A stretch of DNA of 64,000 nucleotides from Bryoerythrophyllum caledonicum (GCA_963971425.1 OZ020523.1:22549105-22613104), one strand, 5' to 3'. Shown: positions 12,455 to 23,321, numbered from the stretch's first letter. The notes: generated by a model not told the origin, from the sequence alone. Numbers and translations are program-made.

Positions 12455-12594
12455 AGTACATGAAGACAATTCATGTGGACATGCTGATCACATTATTTGA
12501 AGACAATTCATGTGGACATGTTGATTACAGTACATAAAGACAATTCATGTGGACATGTTGATTACAGTACATAAAGACAATTCATGTGGACAAT
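12455..12594 (+). repeat. 37-38-bp tandem repeat, about 3.7 units
   Basis: The block 'agacaattcatgtggacat' recurs at about 12464, 12501, 12538 and 12575, each followed by a 'gttgattacagtacata'-type spacer. The copies are nearly identical, so the expansion is recent. It is a minisatellite: the spacers repeat too, so it is not a CRISPR array. Confidence 0.85.
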
Positions 12595-12782
12595 CACAAG
12601 GAGTAAACAAAGATGTGTGCATTCTTTTTAATGTGTTTCAATGGATGAGACATACCATCATGGGTGTGGCAATGAAAAAGTTCTCATTGAAAATACACTT
12701 CATTTCTAGTGAAATGAGGTAAATTGAATACTAACTTAAAATATAATCTTTCACATTCAACCACAAGATTTATAAGGTAATA

Positions 12783-13147
12783 ATGTAACCCTTAAAGGTC
12801 AGTGGGGGACCATATCTATGGGCTGTATTTTACTCTTAACATACAAAAAATGTACTAAAATTTAACAAGACATACACCTTTGGATTCAAGATTCTTCAAC
12901 TAACATCTTTCATTTGGAGGTCATTTCAATATCTCAACGTTGCCATGCTCAAATATGACATCATACATGTCGAATACATGACCATTTTGCAACTTCTCAA
13001 GCATGTAGTAGATGCAATAATGATCTAGATTGAAATTGTCATGTGTCATAGGATCAGGCTCAACACAAGTACAAACTTTTGTAACTATAGTCTACATCAA
13101 TTCTTACACTTTGTATGTTAAATATACAAGAAACATTATGTTGCAAC
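12783..13147 (+). repeat. Family A MITE, copy 3 (long form)
   Basis: It starts 'gtaacccttaaaggtcag' and carries the whole family A core. It then continues with about 150 bases shared only with the reverse copy at 5226-5575 ('acatcaattcttacactttg'). The pair shows that a longer member of the family exists beside the 210-240-bp form. Confidence 0.7.
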
Positions 13148-13169
13148 CCTAATGTGGCTTCTTAGACCT

Positions 13170-13462
13170 TTAACCCTATAAGGCCAATGAGCTTTTTTTG
13201 GCCTGTGAGGATCTACAAGTGTTCTAGATTATGCAGAATGGCATCTACTCAATGGTTACATTTCAGAACAAAAATCTATAGAATTGTTTCATGGAAATCA
13301 TTGTAGCTCGTGGATTGCAGTGGTGATGGTCTCAAAAGACGCCCATCTTCCTCCTCCTCTAAGTTATGGCCAATTTTATCCTTTGAGGTGGCCTGTAGCG
13401 CTTTTTGTAAAGGTTTTTGTCCAGAATCGACCCATATGTGGTCGATCGGCCTTAAAGGGTTG
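13170..13462 (+). repeat. Family D MITE, copy 1
   Basis: Ends are 'tttaaccctataaggcca' and 'tcggccttaaagggttga', which are inverted counterparts. The body has the family D landmarks 'ggatctacaagtgttctaga' and 'catctactcaatggttac', shared with 24284-24597 and 40723-41012. Confidence 0.7.
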
Positions 13463-13685
13463 ATCCATGAAATAATAAGAAGGTGAAATTCCTTATCATT
13501 ATTTCATGGATCAAAAGATTGCAATGTTTGAAGTGACGACAACATGTTTTTTGGAAGACCTCGAAAAATTGGAATTGATCCAATTTTTCTTTGAAAAAAC
13601 TATGCTTTTTGGACACCAACAAGATTTAAGGCTTTTTTTTTTGGCTCCCGCAAAGATGACTATCTTCATTTGCTTTTGTGCCAAG

Positions 13686-13920
13686 TTTAACCCTTAAACG
13701 TCAATCGGGAATTATATATAGAGGCCTGCATTTTACTTTGATGAATAAAAAAAATGTATTAACGTTTAGCAAGATTTACACTTTGGATTGAAGATCCGTC
13801 AACCACCATCTTTCATTTCGAGGTCATTTCAACCTGTGAATCTTCTCATGTTCAAATACAACACCATACATGTAGAACATTGTGGCCACTCATGGCACCT
13901 TATGATATTTAAGGGTTAAG
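13686..13920 (+). repeat. Family A MITE, copy 4 (best preserved ends)
   Basis: It opens 'ttaacccttaaacgtcaatc' and closes 'tgatatttaagggttaa'. The first 11 terminal bases are perfect inverted matches and the outermost TTAA is present on both sides. The interior holds the family A core in forward orientation. The layout is what a TTAA-duplicating element would leave. Confidence 0.8.
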
Positions 13921-14185
13921 ACGTAGAAAGGTGTCTAATCCTTGAATGCCAAATCTAAACATGGATTTTAAAGATCTTTTAGTTTAAACTTCTAATCATG
14001 TACATGTAAATATTAACATTCTAAAAATTTAGTGTAATTTTTATTCTACATTTAAGGAATCTTGAACAATAGAAATTTTTGAAATTGCTTATCCATCATT
14101 TAGGAATTAATGTTCAATGTGAGTTGAAAAGGTGAAATATCCAACCCTTCAAGTTGCCAAGTTGGTTGTGACATTGAAGGATTAG

Positions 14186-14370
14186 TCCTTAAATGTTAGA
14201 ATGGCCCACTAGTTGCCACAATTTTCTACATATATGGTGTCAGAATTGAACATGATAAGGTTCAGATATTGAAATGACCATCAAATGAAAGATTTTAATT
14301 GAAGAATCTTTAATCCAGAGGTGTAAGTCCTCCTAACTCTAATACATTTTTTGTATTCTATAGAGGAAAA

Positions 14371-14421
<51 letters not shown>

Positions 14422-14440
14422 GTTTATCCTAATCCTTTAA
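14186..14440 (-). repeat. Family A MITE, copy 5, with an internal AT microsatellite
   Basis: Reverse-oriented core ('gaacatgataaggttcagat', 'agaatctttaatccagagg') after a start 'agtccttaaatgttagaatg'. A pure AT dinucleotide run of about 20 units (14377-14419) has expanded at its distal end. It abuts the next element without spacer. Confidence 0.7.
14377..14419. repeat. (AT)n microsatellite, about 20 units
   Basis: An uninterrupted alternating AT run within the family A copy. It probably grew from the 'acatacatat' sequence of the element. Confidence 0.95.
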
Positions 14441-14818
14441 TACCTAAAGGACCAAGTCTACATGCGGGGTACAAAATTTTCCACTTCCCTTTGCTTTTGC
14501 TTTGTGTTGAGTGTCACCCTTGTGGTGCGTTTTGCTTTCTGGGCTTGGTGCTGGTTCTTTGAGGATCTTTGTCTCGTTGTACTTTGTTTCCGTTTATTCA
14601 ACCCACATCGAGATTTTTGAGGTACAAAATCATCCACTTTGACTGCAATTATCTTTCAATCTGTATGGTCAAAATTCACAAATTTTTTACCACATCATCT
14701 CATATAAGTTTAGAAGAAGACCCTATGGTTACATTCTCAAAAAGTCCATCTTAGTAGTTTTTTTATATCAATGGAGCAGAGATCCCTCTAAAATGCCTTG
14801 GTACTTTTGGGGTTCAAC
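14439..14818 (+). repeat. Family C repeat, internally deleted copy
   Basis: It opens 'taatacctaaaggaccaag' and closes 'cttggtacttttggggttcaa', the same end motifs as the long family C copies (TTAACCCCTAAAGGACCAAG and inverse). The length is only about 380 bases. It retains the 'ctttcaatctgtatggtcaa' block, so it is a deletion derivative of the roughly 880-bp element. Confidence 0.65.
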
Positions 14819-15032
14819 CTTAAACGTCAGAAGGTGCCACTAACCACCACAATAACCTACATATATGGTATCGTATTTAAACATGACTAGGTATAGATAT
14901 TGAGATGACCTCCAAATGAAAGATGTTAGTTGAAGAATCTTCAATTCAATGATGTTTGATGCATTTTTTAAAATTTTACAATGGAAAATATGTGCATGTA
15001 TATACAGTTCCCACCTGACGTTTACGGGTTAA
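14813..15032 (-). repeat. Family A MITE, copy 6
   Basis: It opens 'ttcaaccttaaacgtcaga' and closes 'cacctgacgtttacgggttaa', matching inverted ends over about 17 bases. The core is in reverse orientation. It shares its left boundary with the right end of the deleted family C copy, so the two elements are directly abutting. Confidence 0.75.
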
Positions 15033-16112
15033 ATTGAGAGATCGCAACCTAAATGGTCCGATTGAAGGATGATAGAAAAGGAGCCACTTATTACACGAGT
15101 ATGATAGGTTTCAATAGTTTGATTGCATTGAAAGAGTGCAGATATTGTGACTAAAGTAATAGAATGTACTATACTTTGAGTGCAAAATGCTAAATTGGAA
15201 CCCCACTTTGTTGACCATTCTCTCCTTTGAGTCTGCTAGAAGCAACAAAACTGTCGTTGCCAGATTTACCCTCTGTAAGTTCATGCACCGGTTCTGACAA
15301 GCGTGTTCATGTACCTGTGTCTGAACATTACGACGCACTTAAATGAATGTGTGATTTGAAGTGCTTCCCGTGGTTGATGCGTGGAAATGTGAAGGAAGTT
15401 CATAACATTCATGTTGGATGCCATGTAACCACCATCTTAGGGAATAGCATGGAAACCTCATCCGATATATTTATAGAAAATAATATTTATACTTCTGGAG
15501 AAGAACATGGGACTTGTTATTCCTCTGCTACTGAACAATATAACTTGTCATCAGGATCACCGTCAGCATGTCTTCTTTCACTGGTTGCACAATTTAATAT
15601 ACAATCTTTCACTAAGGTAAGCCTCCCCATAACCAACAAAAACCCATAGCCAATGCCTATAAAATTGGGGTATACCCAACCCTCTTCCATCCCATTACCA
15701 CCAACTGAGCTCCAAATGGAGGTTTGCTATTAGTCAAGACCCTTATTGGTCGTTGGTTATGGGGTACCTACTGTTGGCCACCCACTAAACATGGTTGCAC
15801 AATTTGAAAATTCATTACTAATTAAGTTTTCATCGGAAAAAATGAGATCACTTGGGTTGGAATTGGAATTCTATTGGCTATCACTGAAAAATAATAGTAC
15901 AGTTATCTTCTCTCTCCATATATGCACATTCCTTAACTTATCGGTCTTAGGGGGGCTTATCTTACTTGTTGCTCTTCTCTTCCTACTTGTTGTGGAGTTG
16001 CTCTTGCTCACCGCTCCGTTGAAGGATTTTCAATTCTTGAAACCAGAAGACTAGGGGAAAAGGAGATAAAGTAGAAAATGAGAATCTCTGATGATAAAAT
16101 TGCATTGATATG
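15033..16112. other. Gene-free stretch with short open frames
   Basis: Frames near 15347-15649 and 15746-16054 are open for about 100 codons but have no domain I recognise. The first runs into a plausible donor ('actaag|gtaagcc', about 15615), so an exon of an unknown gene cannot be excluded. I found no partner exon. Confidence 0.25.
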
Positions 16113-16689
16113 TACAGTGGGGTGACACCCAAATTGGCGCCTTGTGCAATTTTAGGGATAGTGTCCACACTGGTGCCAACTTTGACACCCTCCCGAGGGC
16201 TGAAAATTTATTATTTTGTCATGAACTTTTGGACACATAATCAAATTTATGTTGAAAACATGTGTACCAACTTTCAAGGGCAAGAGATTTATTCAAAGAA
16301 GATATTCAAGATTTACCAACAAGGGGTAGCTGTAAGAAAAGTTTCACAGCTGCCAACTTTGACACCCTCCTAATGATTGAAGAATTTTTTTTCCCATGGA
16401 ATTTACGGAGTGTAATCACCTTTATCTTAATTACACGTGTGAAAAATTTCAAGTCTAAAAGACCCACCAAAAAAATGATATTCCAAATCTACCAACATGT
16501 ATGGTTGTGAGAAACAAAGGGTGAAATTGTTTCACAACTTCCAACTTTGACAGCCTGCCTAGGGCTAAGAATTTTTTAATTCAACATGAAATTTTTGTCA
16601 CAAGACCATTGTGATGTTGATAAAATGCGAGAAAATTTTCAAGGCCAAAAGATACACACAAAAATAGTTATTCAAAATCTACCAGCATG

Positions 16690-17200
16690 TATGTTCACCA
16701 TTAGCATCAATCACTGCTTGTAACCTTGAGGGCATAGAATGACATAATTGAAGGAGCTTTGTATCACTAATTGACTTTCACTTTCTTTGAAGAACTACCT
16801 TTAACGCATCTATGTTTCTAGGACATGTCTTGTCACGTTGTACTACATCTTTTAGAATCTTACCCGGTAGGCATGGACTTAGTGGTGGAACAGATGGACA
16901 CTTTATTCACGCTGGCCCGCTACGGGGACCGGCGTTCTTCTTCTTCTTCTTCTTCTTCTTCTTTTAGAATCTTCCACAGGTTCTCAATTGGATTGAGATC
17001 GGAAGAATTTGTCGGCCAATTGAGCTTCTCAAGAAGGCTTGTTTGTCTCCATTCTTCACACATTCTTCTGCGATGGACGGGTGGGCCATCTTCCATGAGC
17101 ACTATATGTGAAACTTTGACCATGAAATGAGACAATTCTCCTTTGTTAACCACTACCCTAAATCCTTTGCAAAATATCGATTTTAAAGCATAAAAACGAG
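16690..17200 (-). pseudogene. Tc1-type DD34E transposase relic
   Basis: The reverse strand reads 'VSHIVLMEDGPPVH', then 'CEEWRQTSLLEKLNWPTN', then 'SSDLNPIENLWKILK'. Exactly 34 residues separate the Asp of 'MEDG' from the Glu of 'NPIENLW', the spacing of Tc1 DD34E enzymes. After the inserted LINE piece (16861-16959) the frame resumes with a 'QRDKTCPRN' segment and the family-typical C-terminal 'LCHSMPSRLQAVIDANG'. The DNA-binding N-terminal half and the first catalytic Asp are missing, so the element could not move itself. The long Glu run in the open frame here comes from the LINE tail, not from the transposase. Confidence 0.8.
16861..16959 (+). mobile_element. 5'-truncated LINE insertion with 13-bp target duplication
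   Basis: The 99-base insert lies between two copies of TCTTTTAGAATCT (16848-16860 and 16960-16972). Its body ('cactttattcacgctggccc', 'ggggaccggcgttctt') matches the 3' end of the LINE at 22529-23321 and ends in the same TTC repeat tail. It splits the Tc1 transposase frame. Confidence 0.85.
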
Positions 17201-17334
17201 TTCTGACATTTTCCCTCTAGCAAATGTGCCCCAAATCATCAAGGAAGTTTGTCCACTTTTAAAAGTAGGTGTCCACTTTTAAAATTGCCAATTTGGGTGT
17301 CACCCCACTGTACACTATCTCCTCGACCATTTTA

Positions 17335-18030
17335 AACCCTTAACCCTAGACAACAGAGCATATGAATGTGGCATCAATTCCAATTTCCATTCAACTATGT
17401 GCTCAAAATCTTCATCACATATATTAGGAAATTTTTTTCTTTCATTTTTCATAGATGAGATTAAATGTTTTGTTCATGTCCCAAAAATCAATTTTTTTAA
17501 AGATAATTCGAAATTATTGTGATTTTTTGAGAAAAAAGTGAAGAAAATTCATATCAAGTACAAAGTATGCTAAATTTTTTTGAAATTTTTACCAAAGGTT
17601 TGCATTATAGTGCCAAAAAATGTCGTCTGAATGGAACTTTTGAGTTCAGCTAAAATTAAAAAAATTGGTCAATCATGGTTATTGGCTCAAAGTTCAATTT
17701 GCAATAACCTATTCAATTTTATGTTTTCTTCAAAATTTTAAATTGGAATGGAAACCAAACTTTATAGAATTCATTTCAATAGTGGACTCAAATTCAAAAA
17801 CTTTAATGACAATGACTCAAATTCTCATTTCGGGCTAGAGCTAGAATTTTCTAAACTTCACTACTTTGAGATCCATGTCACAAACATTTTCTTCTTTTGG
17901 TATATAATAACGCGATTACCTTAATGAGGCAATTTCCATCATCACCTAATACTTACACATTCAATGAAATCTCCACAAAAAGAATTGAATGAAAAACAAA
18001 CATTTACATCGATTATCATCCTCAAATGTC
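17335..18030 (+). repeat. Family G repeat, copy 1 (TTAACCC-type)
   Basis: It starts 'aacccttaaccctagacaac' and contains a 250-base block around 17650-17890 ('caaagttcaatttgcaataa', 'tggactcaaattcaaa') that recurs inverted at 42391-42627 and 45310-45540. The right end is a decayed 'cctcaaatgtcaatc' motif near 18020, comparable with 'ccctcaaatgtcc' at 42199. Confidence 0.55.
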
Positions 18031-18044
18031 AATCAAGAAGCCCT

Positions 18045-18290
18045 TTCTTGGTTCTCAATCATTTAAGTGTTTCAAGTCAAAACGTGCAAGTGCTAGCCAC
18101 AATATTCTACACACATGGTGTTGTATTTGAACATGATAAGGTTCACATATTGAAACGACCTCCAAATGAAAGATGTTATTTGATGAATCTTCAATCCAAA
18201 GCATAGGTCTTGGTAAACTTGTATACATTTTTTATATTCTACAGAGTAAATATGTGCATGTATATACGTGATAGACGTTTAAGGATTAAG
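18045..18290 (-). repeat. Family A MITE, copy 7
   Basis: Reverse core ('gaacatgataaggttcacat', 'gatgaatcttcaatcc') with a right end 'agacgtttaaggattaag' that matches the inverted TTAACCCTTAAACGTC terminus. It directly follows the family G copy. Confidence 0.75.
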
Positions 18291-18906
18291 TGACTCACTT
18301 ATCTAATGAGGGTTTTTAGGATTAAAACCTTCATCATTAAAAAAATTAATATAAACCATATGAAAGCTCATTTGGAACAATTAAGTTTGGATCCCATTGA
18401 ATAAGGACCTCTTTTAAATATTAAGTCGTAGTCATCTTTTGCACTCAAGTCCATGCCAATTTGAATACAATATCTATTGTTTAAAAAGGATTTATTACAA
18501 ATTTTCTAGTGACAAGTTTCTATCTAATTTCTCTTTACATGTCTTAATGATTTAATGGTGATAGGTCCTTTTTAAAATTAAACTAAAAATTCATGTTTAA
18601 AAGATATTTTAAATGGCACCTTTAGTCTTTAAGCACCCATAAAGCATTTATAAATGCTTTATAAAGTTTTTAAAATATAAAGCATTTATAACAATTTTAA
18701 TTTAAAATAAAAAATTCAAGACCGTGGACAACGTTCATGCGTGTTACTTCGGCTTGTTGTACAAGGATTTGTACTATGGTAGAGGCACCCAATTCTGATT
18801 AGTAGAGTATGCATGGCATGGTGCATGAAAATGGCAAATGCATGAAATGGTGCATGAAGTGACCCAAAACCGATAACTCAAAATCTGAAAATACCAGCCA
18901 TTATCG
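18291..18906. other. AT-rich spacer, no gene
   Basis: The stretch at 18716-18800 ('gtggacaacgttcatgcgtg', 'ttgtacaaggatttgtacta') resembles the low-copy repeat at 21196 and 23400 (family E). Otherwise I see nothing. Confidence 0.35.
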
Positions 18907-20276
18907 CACTATAAGAAACCCGTGATTTTTGTGACGTTAGCTGTGATCAAGTGTGTTTTTCAAAACATGTTTTTGCGAACGGGCCGAGCCTTGGGCTCTC
19001 GGATTCTGGTGGATGTTGCACCAAACATGGAAAAATTGGCGGAAAAACGCAGAGATGTTATCATAAACGTATTTGTTTTGCGGGACGTCTTAGTGAACAT
19101 AGTCATGTTTTAGACAACGTCCTCAGAAAGGTGACAATGCCACGTCGGCAGGGGGGTTTCAGCTTTACTGTGAGTAACTTCGAGATTGTTACTGCAACCT
19201 CCCGTAAAACACTGCTCAACGGTTAAAACACAATGGAGATGGGCTGCCTTACAAAAATAAAAAAGTGGATGTCGTTACTGACGTCACAAAAAACGTGGAT
19301 GTCCTTACTGACATCACAAAAAACATGTTTGAGCCACGTAGGCAAGGTATAAATTGGATTTTTTTAAAAATGTTTGTGCCACGTAGGCAAGGTTGAAATC
19401 AGCTGCCACGTAGGCAAAGAGGATGTTGGAACAGACGTCTGGATGGACGTCTACTGTGACATTTTAATGTTTATGCTAACACGAGGCTAACACCATGACA
19501 AATCCAATAATCCCATATGGATTGTCACCACTTGTGCATCCCATTGTATATATATGTAAGGCCTTCTCTCCTATCTCATCACACTTGAATCAAGAGTGAT
19601 TCACTTTCATCCATCTATTTGGATGAATTTGAATTACCCTTGAAACTTAAAGTGATACGGTACTTTTTGATGACATGGCGCTTCTTTTTGGTGACATGGC
19701 ACTTGCTTTTGTTGACTTGGTGCTTGCTTTTGGTGACCTCCATCTCAACGAACGTCATAGAAAACGTCATAACGAACGTCACAGAAAACATACCGTGTTA
19801 GAAATGACGTCCCAATTTATACTGTCCACAATTAATTATTGCATTAAACTATGCTGATTGGACATGCCACGTCATATTTTAAAAAGCGACACGTCATATT
19901 TTAAAGGTGCCACGTCATAAAATGGCGGGTCCACGTATGCAAGCCTAGTCACAATCTAATGCCACGTCATGCGCCACATCATAGGCCACATTACCAAGGG
20001 CCCGGATGAAAAAGTTGGGGATGTGGCACTGCCCGTCCATGTGGCGATGACGTGGATGCGACGTGGCAGCCACATGGCAGATTTTTAACACTTTCAACCC
20101 CCAAGTTTTTGTGATGTTTTAAAAAACGTGGGCCTGTTTTTTGAGATTTTGGCATGTTTTTCGCATGTCAATTATAACGGATTTTTTTGGACGTCAACGT
20201 TGACGTGCCGGATGCTGCACAAAACATAATTGCACGTTAGTTGCCTTGTCACAAAAAACACGGGTTTCTTATAGTG
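18907..20276. mobile_element. Non-autonomous CACTA element with TCG target duplication
   Basis: The element opens 'cactataagaaacccgtg' and closes with the exact inverse 'cacgggtttcttatagtg'. The flanks are TCG on both sides (18904-18906 and 20277-20279), a perfect 3-bp duplication. CACTATAAGAAA is a canonical En/Spm terminus. The interior has many sub-terminal motifs ('gccacgt(a/c)', 'cgtcata', 'aaaacgtgg') in both orientations, as expected for transposase-binding repeats. No transposase frame is present at 1370 bases, so it must be mobilised in trans. Confidence 0.93.
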
Positions 20277-20279
20277 TCG

Positions 20280-22516
20280 GCATTGGGTCATGAAATATGC
20301 AAATTTGGGTTGCTCCACCTCAATTGAGCTCTCATTGGTAGCATTGCCTCGAAAGTTGAACAAGGCCGATTGGCATTCGGTACCCTTCATGAGTTGGTTA
20401 TCCATGGCATTCTTCTCTCTTTTGCTCACTCTCACTTGTTGGCATTGGGCAAAGGAGGGCACCAAATCTCACGTGCTCTACAATTTAATTATGGGCTTCG
20501 TTGGTTTTTGGGCTTTTAAATTCTATATAAACTAAAAATCTTTGTAATTAAATTTGAAAAAATATTTGTTGAGTTTCATTCCTAATTCCGCATCTTTCTA
20601 CATAAATGTTTTTGACATACAATGTCATTTGAGTCCCGAACAGGCTTAAGTGATCGGAATTGAGTGCCTCTACCCTACTCTGCACATTAGTGTTTCCGGG
20701 ATCATCATCACCCTCACCATCTTCATGAGCTCTAACAATCGTCAAGAATTGATCCTGCTACAATTTTGACACCTTTGTAAGAATGAAACAAAGTATGACT
20801 AAGTGATTCATTATCTTATTATGGAATTGAAGCTCTCTTTGCTTTTCACTAAAGAGTAATTGATCATAGCGGTGCATAGTAGGGTTGGGAATTTGGGGAA
20901 GTAGATTCCTGTAGTTGGCTCCACGTCACTTGCAATGCAAAAAAGAGTGTTGTTTGAGTGTTGTTTGTGTGTATGCCCATTTTTCAACATCACACCTCTT
21001 TGTTGCACTTGTTATGCCATGTACAATGTTATTCAATATAATACCTGCATTTCAATTTAGATAGCAATAAGACTATTGGTACTGATTTGATCATCATGTG
21101 TTACTTGCTTACCCACACTATGATGTATAGCATTTTAAACGTGAAGAATTTCTTCTAATATAATTGAGTTTAATCGACTAAGCTATGTTTAAATTTTTGG
21201 ATTGTGGAGAACGTTCATGTAGGTTACTTGGATGTTGTACAAGGATTTGTACTACTTTGCACATCAGTGTTGCCGGGGCTAACATCATTGCTGACACTAT
21301 CTTGAAGAGCTCAAAGAATTGTCAAGAACCGATTGTGCAACATTATACTAACTTTATAAGGATGAAATATTTGACGTGGAGATTCTCTGCTAAATAGACA
21401 AATATTCCAAATGAGGAATGCAAGTCATATATTGCGAACTAAGGAATGAAGACCTGAAAGCATATAAACATTCTATTATCCGTTGTAAAAAGCTTTGTGA
21501 AGTAAAATAATTGTAGACAGGGATAAAAGATTTTCATAAAGAAATATTGACGCGCATATACCAAAGTACAATGTATTCTTAGGCATCTTGCAAATTTGGC
21601 TTTCTGAACTTGATATTGCTTCTACCTCCAATTTCGGCATAGTAATCCTTTCGCCGACAACATATCTTGCTATTTGCTGAATTGGATAGAACAATATCCA
21701 TATATGAAATGCATACTAGACAACACAACACATTACCGTATTAAAGAAATGAGATGAAATACAACCATGTTGCACATTCATGTTATACAAGATATAAACT
21801 AAATTTGGTCATGATTGACAGAATATGAATAAAAATTCTTCAAAGAAAAACGTATTCTTCCTTTCCTTACTTACAACTTGGAAGCTGAAGGCGCTATAAT
21901 TCGAACAAATTGTGGAGTAAAACAAATTTGCAGAGTTGCTGGCGGTGAGTGTATTATCACGCTATCTTGTGCTAACAAGACTCAATTGGCAAATATGTTA
22001 TAGTGTCAAATATTCCACGTATAAGCCTTTTGTCGTATTTTTGTTTGTATACCATTGTTAAAATAAAGAGTAATTCAAAACAATTTGATATGCAAACATG
22101 TTTTAATTTTTTTTAATTGATATTGGGACCTAGGGTTCCTTGGAATTTTAATTTGTATCCAATGTAAAGGTGTGTTTTGTGCAGAAATAATTTGTTTGAG
22201 GAGATGCTTTCAGGGAAGGAAGAAATTGATGTTTAGATGAAGCGTTGTAAAGAAATCCTACAAGTTTTCCTGCAAGTCGCCCGGGTAAGTTTTTTTTGAT
22301 CTTTTGATCTTGTTGTGAGCAATTGTAGTTCACGCTTTGTGGTATATTGGACTAAGACACAAATTGTAGATGTGAGGTACTCAAAGTAATATTAAAGGTA
22401 CCCTTCAGGAATAAGCTCGGGGGATCGTCATGTATCTCATTTCCGTGCTATTGGAGGTTTGTAACTTAATTGTATTGCAACAAAAGTGACCTAGAAGCCT
22501 TATTGAAGATTATATG
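20280..22516. other. Spacer with family E repeats, no gene supported
   Basis: The segments at about 20660-20755 and 21193-21340 share 'ctctgcacattagtg' and 'gagctc(t/a)aa(c/g)aat' blocks with 23400-23540. They may be fragments of one old element. Frames of 60-100 codons occur but none shows a domain. Confidence 0.35.
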
Positions 22517-22528
22517 AGCTATTTGGAA

Positions 22529-23321
22529 CAACAAATCGAGATGTTTTATATTAATGAACGCCGACACCTTTAACAACAATCCACAAGAAAATACGGTCCC
22601 TCCCTAGCTACTCCCATGCTCATGTCAGACCCAAAGGTGTCATTGCAATGCTAGGCTCAAACCGGACATCCTTTGTGTTAGAGGTTTACCATATAATGAC
22701 CCACCACCCAATCACATCAACCAAGACTACACCATTCAATTCATTGAATTCACATATTGTAACGATAGATTTTCCCGGAAACAATTCAAAACAAAATAGA
22801 TAAATACCAACCCCTCATTGACGACATCATAGCCCTTGGATGGAATGTGGAACCCCTCATTGTAATCACATCTGGCACACATGCCACCACTTTTATCCCA
22901 TCTATGAAAACTCTAGAAAACACCTTCAAAATACCCATTGAAACAATTAAAACCACCTTGAAAAAAAATAACACCATTGCTTTTCAATATGCCATGTCCA
23001 TTCTACTACATAAACGCAAAATTGAAAACAACCAAGCCCTTCCCGATACACAAGACCCCCCTTAAATACTCCCTCTGCCTAAATTTATCTTCATTAGTTG
23101 GTTTTGTGGTTTTTTGCTACTTGGTTGGTTAGTTGGTTGGTTAGTTGGTTGGTTGTTTGCTTGGTTAGTTCCTGGCTACCCGATGCATAGTGTCTACCCT
23201 CGAAAAGGGGAAGTAGTTCCAGCTTACTAATTCCCTGTCCGGTGGACATGGTCTCAGTAGTGGAACGAACAAACACTTTATTCACGCCGGTCCCCTTCAA
23301 GAACCGGCATTCTTCTTCTTC
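22529..23321 (+). mobile_element. 5'-truncated LINE with 12-bp target duplication and TTC tail
   Basis: The flanks are AGCTATTTGGAA at 22517-22528 and again at 23322-23333. The insert starts inside the coding part, continues into a 3' untranslated region rich in TTGG repeats (23110-23165), and ends 'aaccggcattcttcttctt'. A 5' truncation, target duplication and short-repeat tail are the signature of target-primed reverse transcription. The 99-bp fragment at 16861 comes from the same family. Confidence 0.9.
22620..23065 (+). pseudogene. LINE ORF2 C-terminal remnant, frameshifted
   Basis: Frame one reads 'KPDILCVRGLPYNDPPP' and then 'TIQFIEFTYCNDRFSR'. After a frameshift near 22791-22799 a second frame reads 'KYQPLIDDIIALGW', 'VEPLIVITSGTHATTFIPSM' and 'SILLHKRKIENNQALP'. 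This is the region downstream of reverse transcriptase in a LINE protein. The 'KPD...IEFTYC' pattern could belong to a PD-(D/E)XK-type endonuclease domain, but I cannot show the full motif. The reverse transcriptase domain itself is absent because of the truncation. Confidence 0.65.

Larger units (their letters stand above)
16115..17310 (-). mobile_element. Tc1-type DNA transposon, 24-bp perfect TIRs, TA duplication
   Basis: The element runs from 'cagtggggtgacacccaaat' to the exact inverse 'atttgggtgtcaccccactg'. The inverted repeats match for 24 bases, and TA flanks both sides (16113-16114 and 17311-17312). CAGTGGGG ends with TA targets are typical of Tc1-like elements. It is defective: the transposase is broken, and the left third holds three direct copies of a 180-190-bp unit (landmark 'ccaactttgaca' near 16173, 16350 and 16538). 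A truncated LINE is nested inside. Confidence 0.9.

Noticed and set aside
12455..12594. Possible CRISPR array
   Set aside because: Spacers are repeated along with the repeats and the context is a eukaryotic nuclear genome; it is a minisatellite.
16920..16960. Poly-Glu tail in a reverse frame
   Set aside because: It comes from the TTC tail of the nested LINE fragment, not from a protein.
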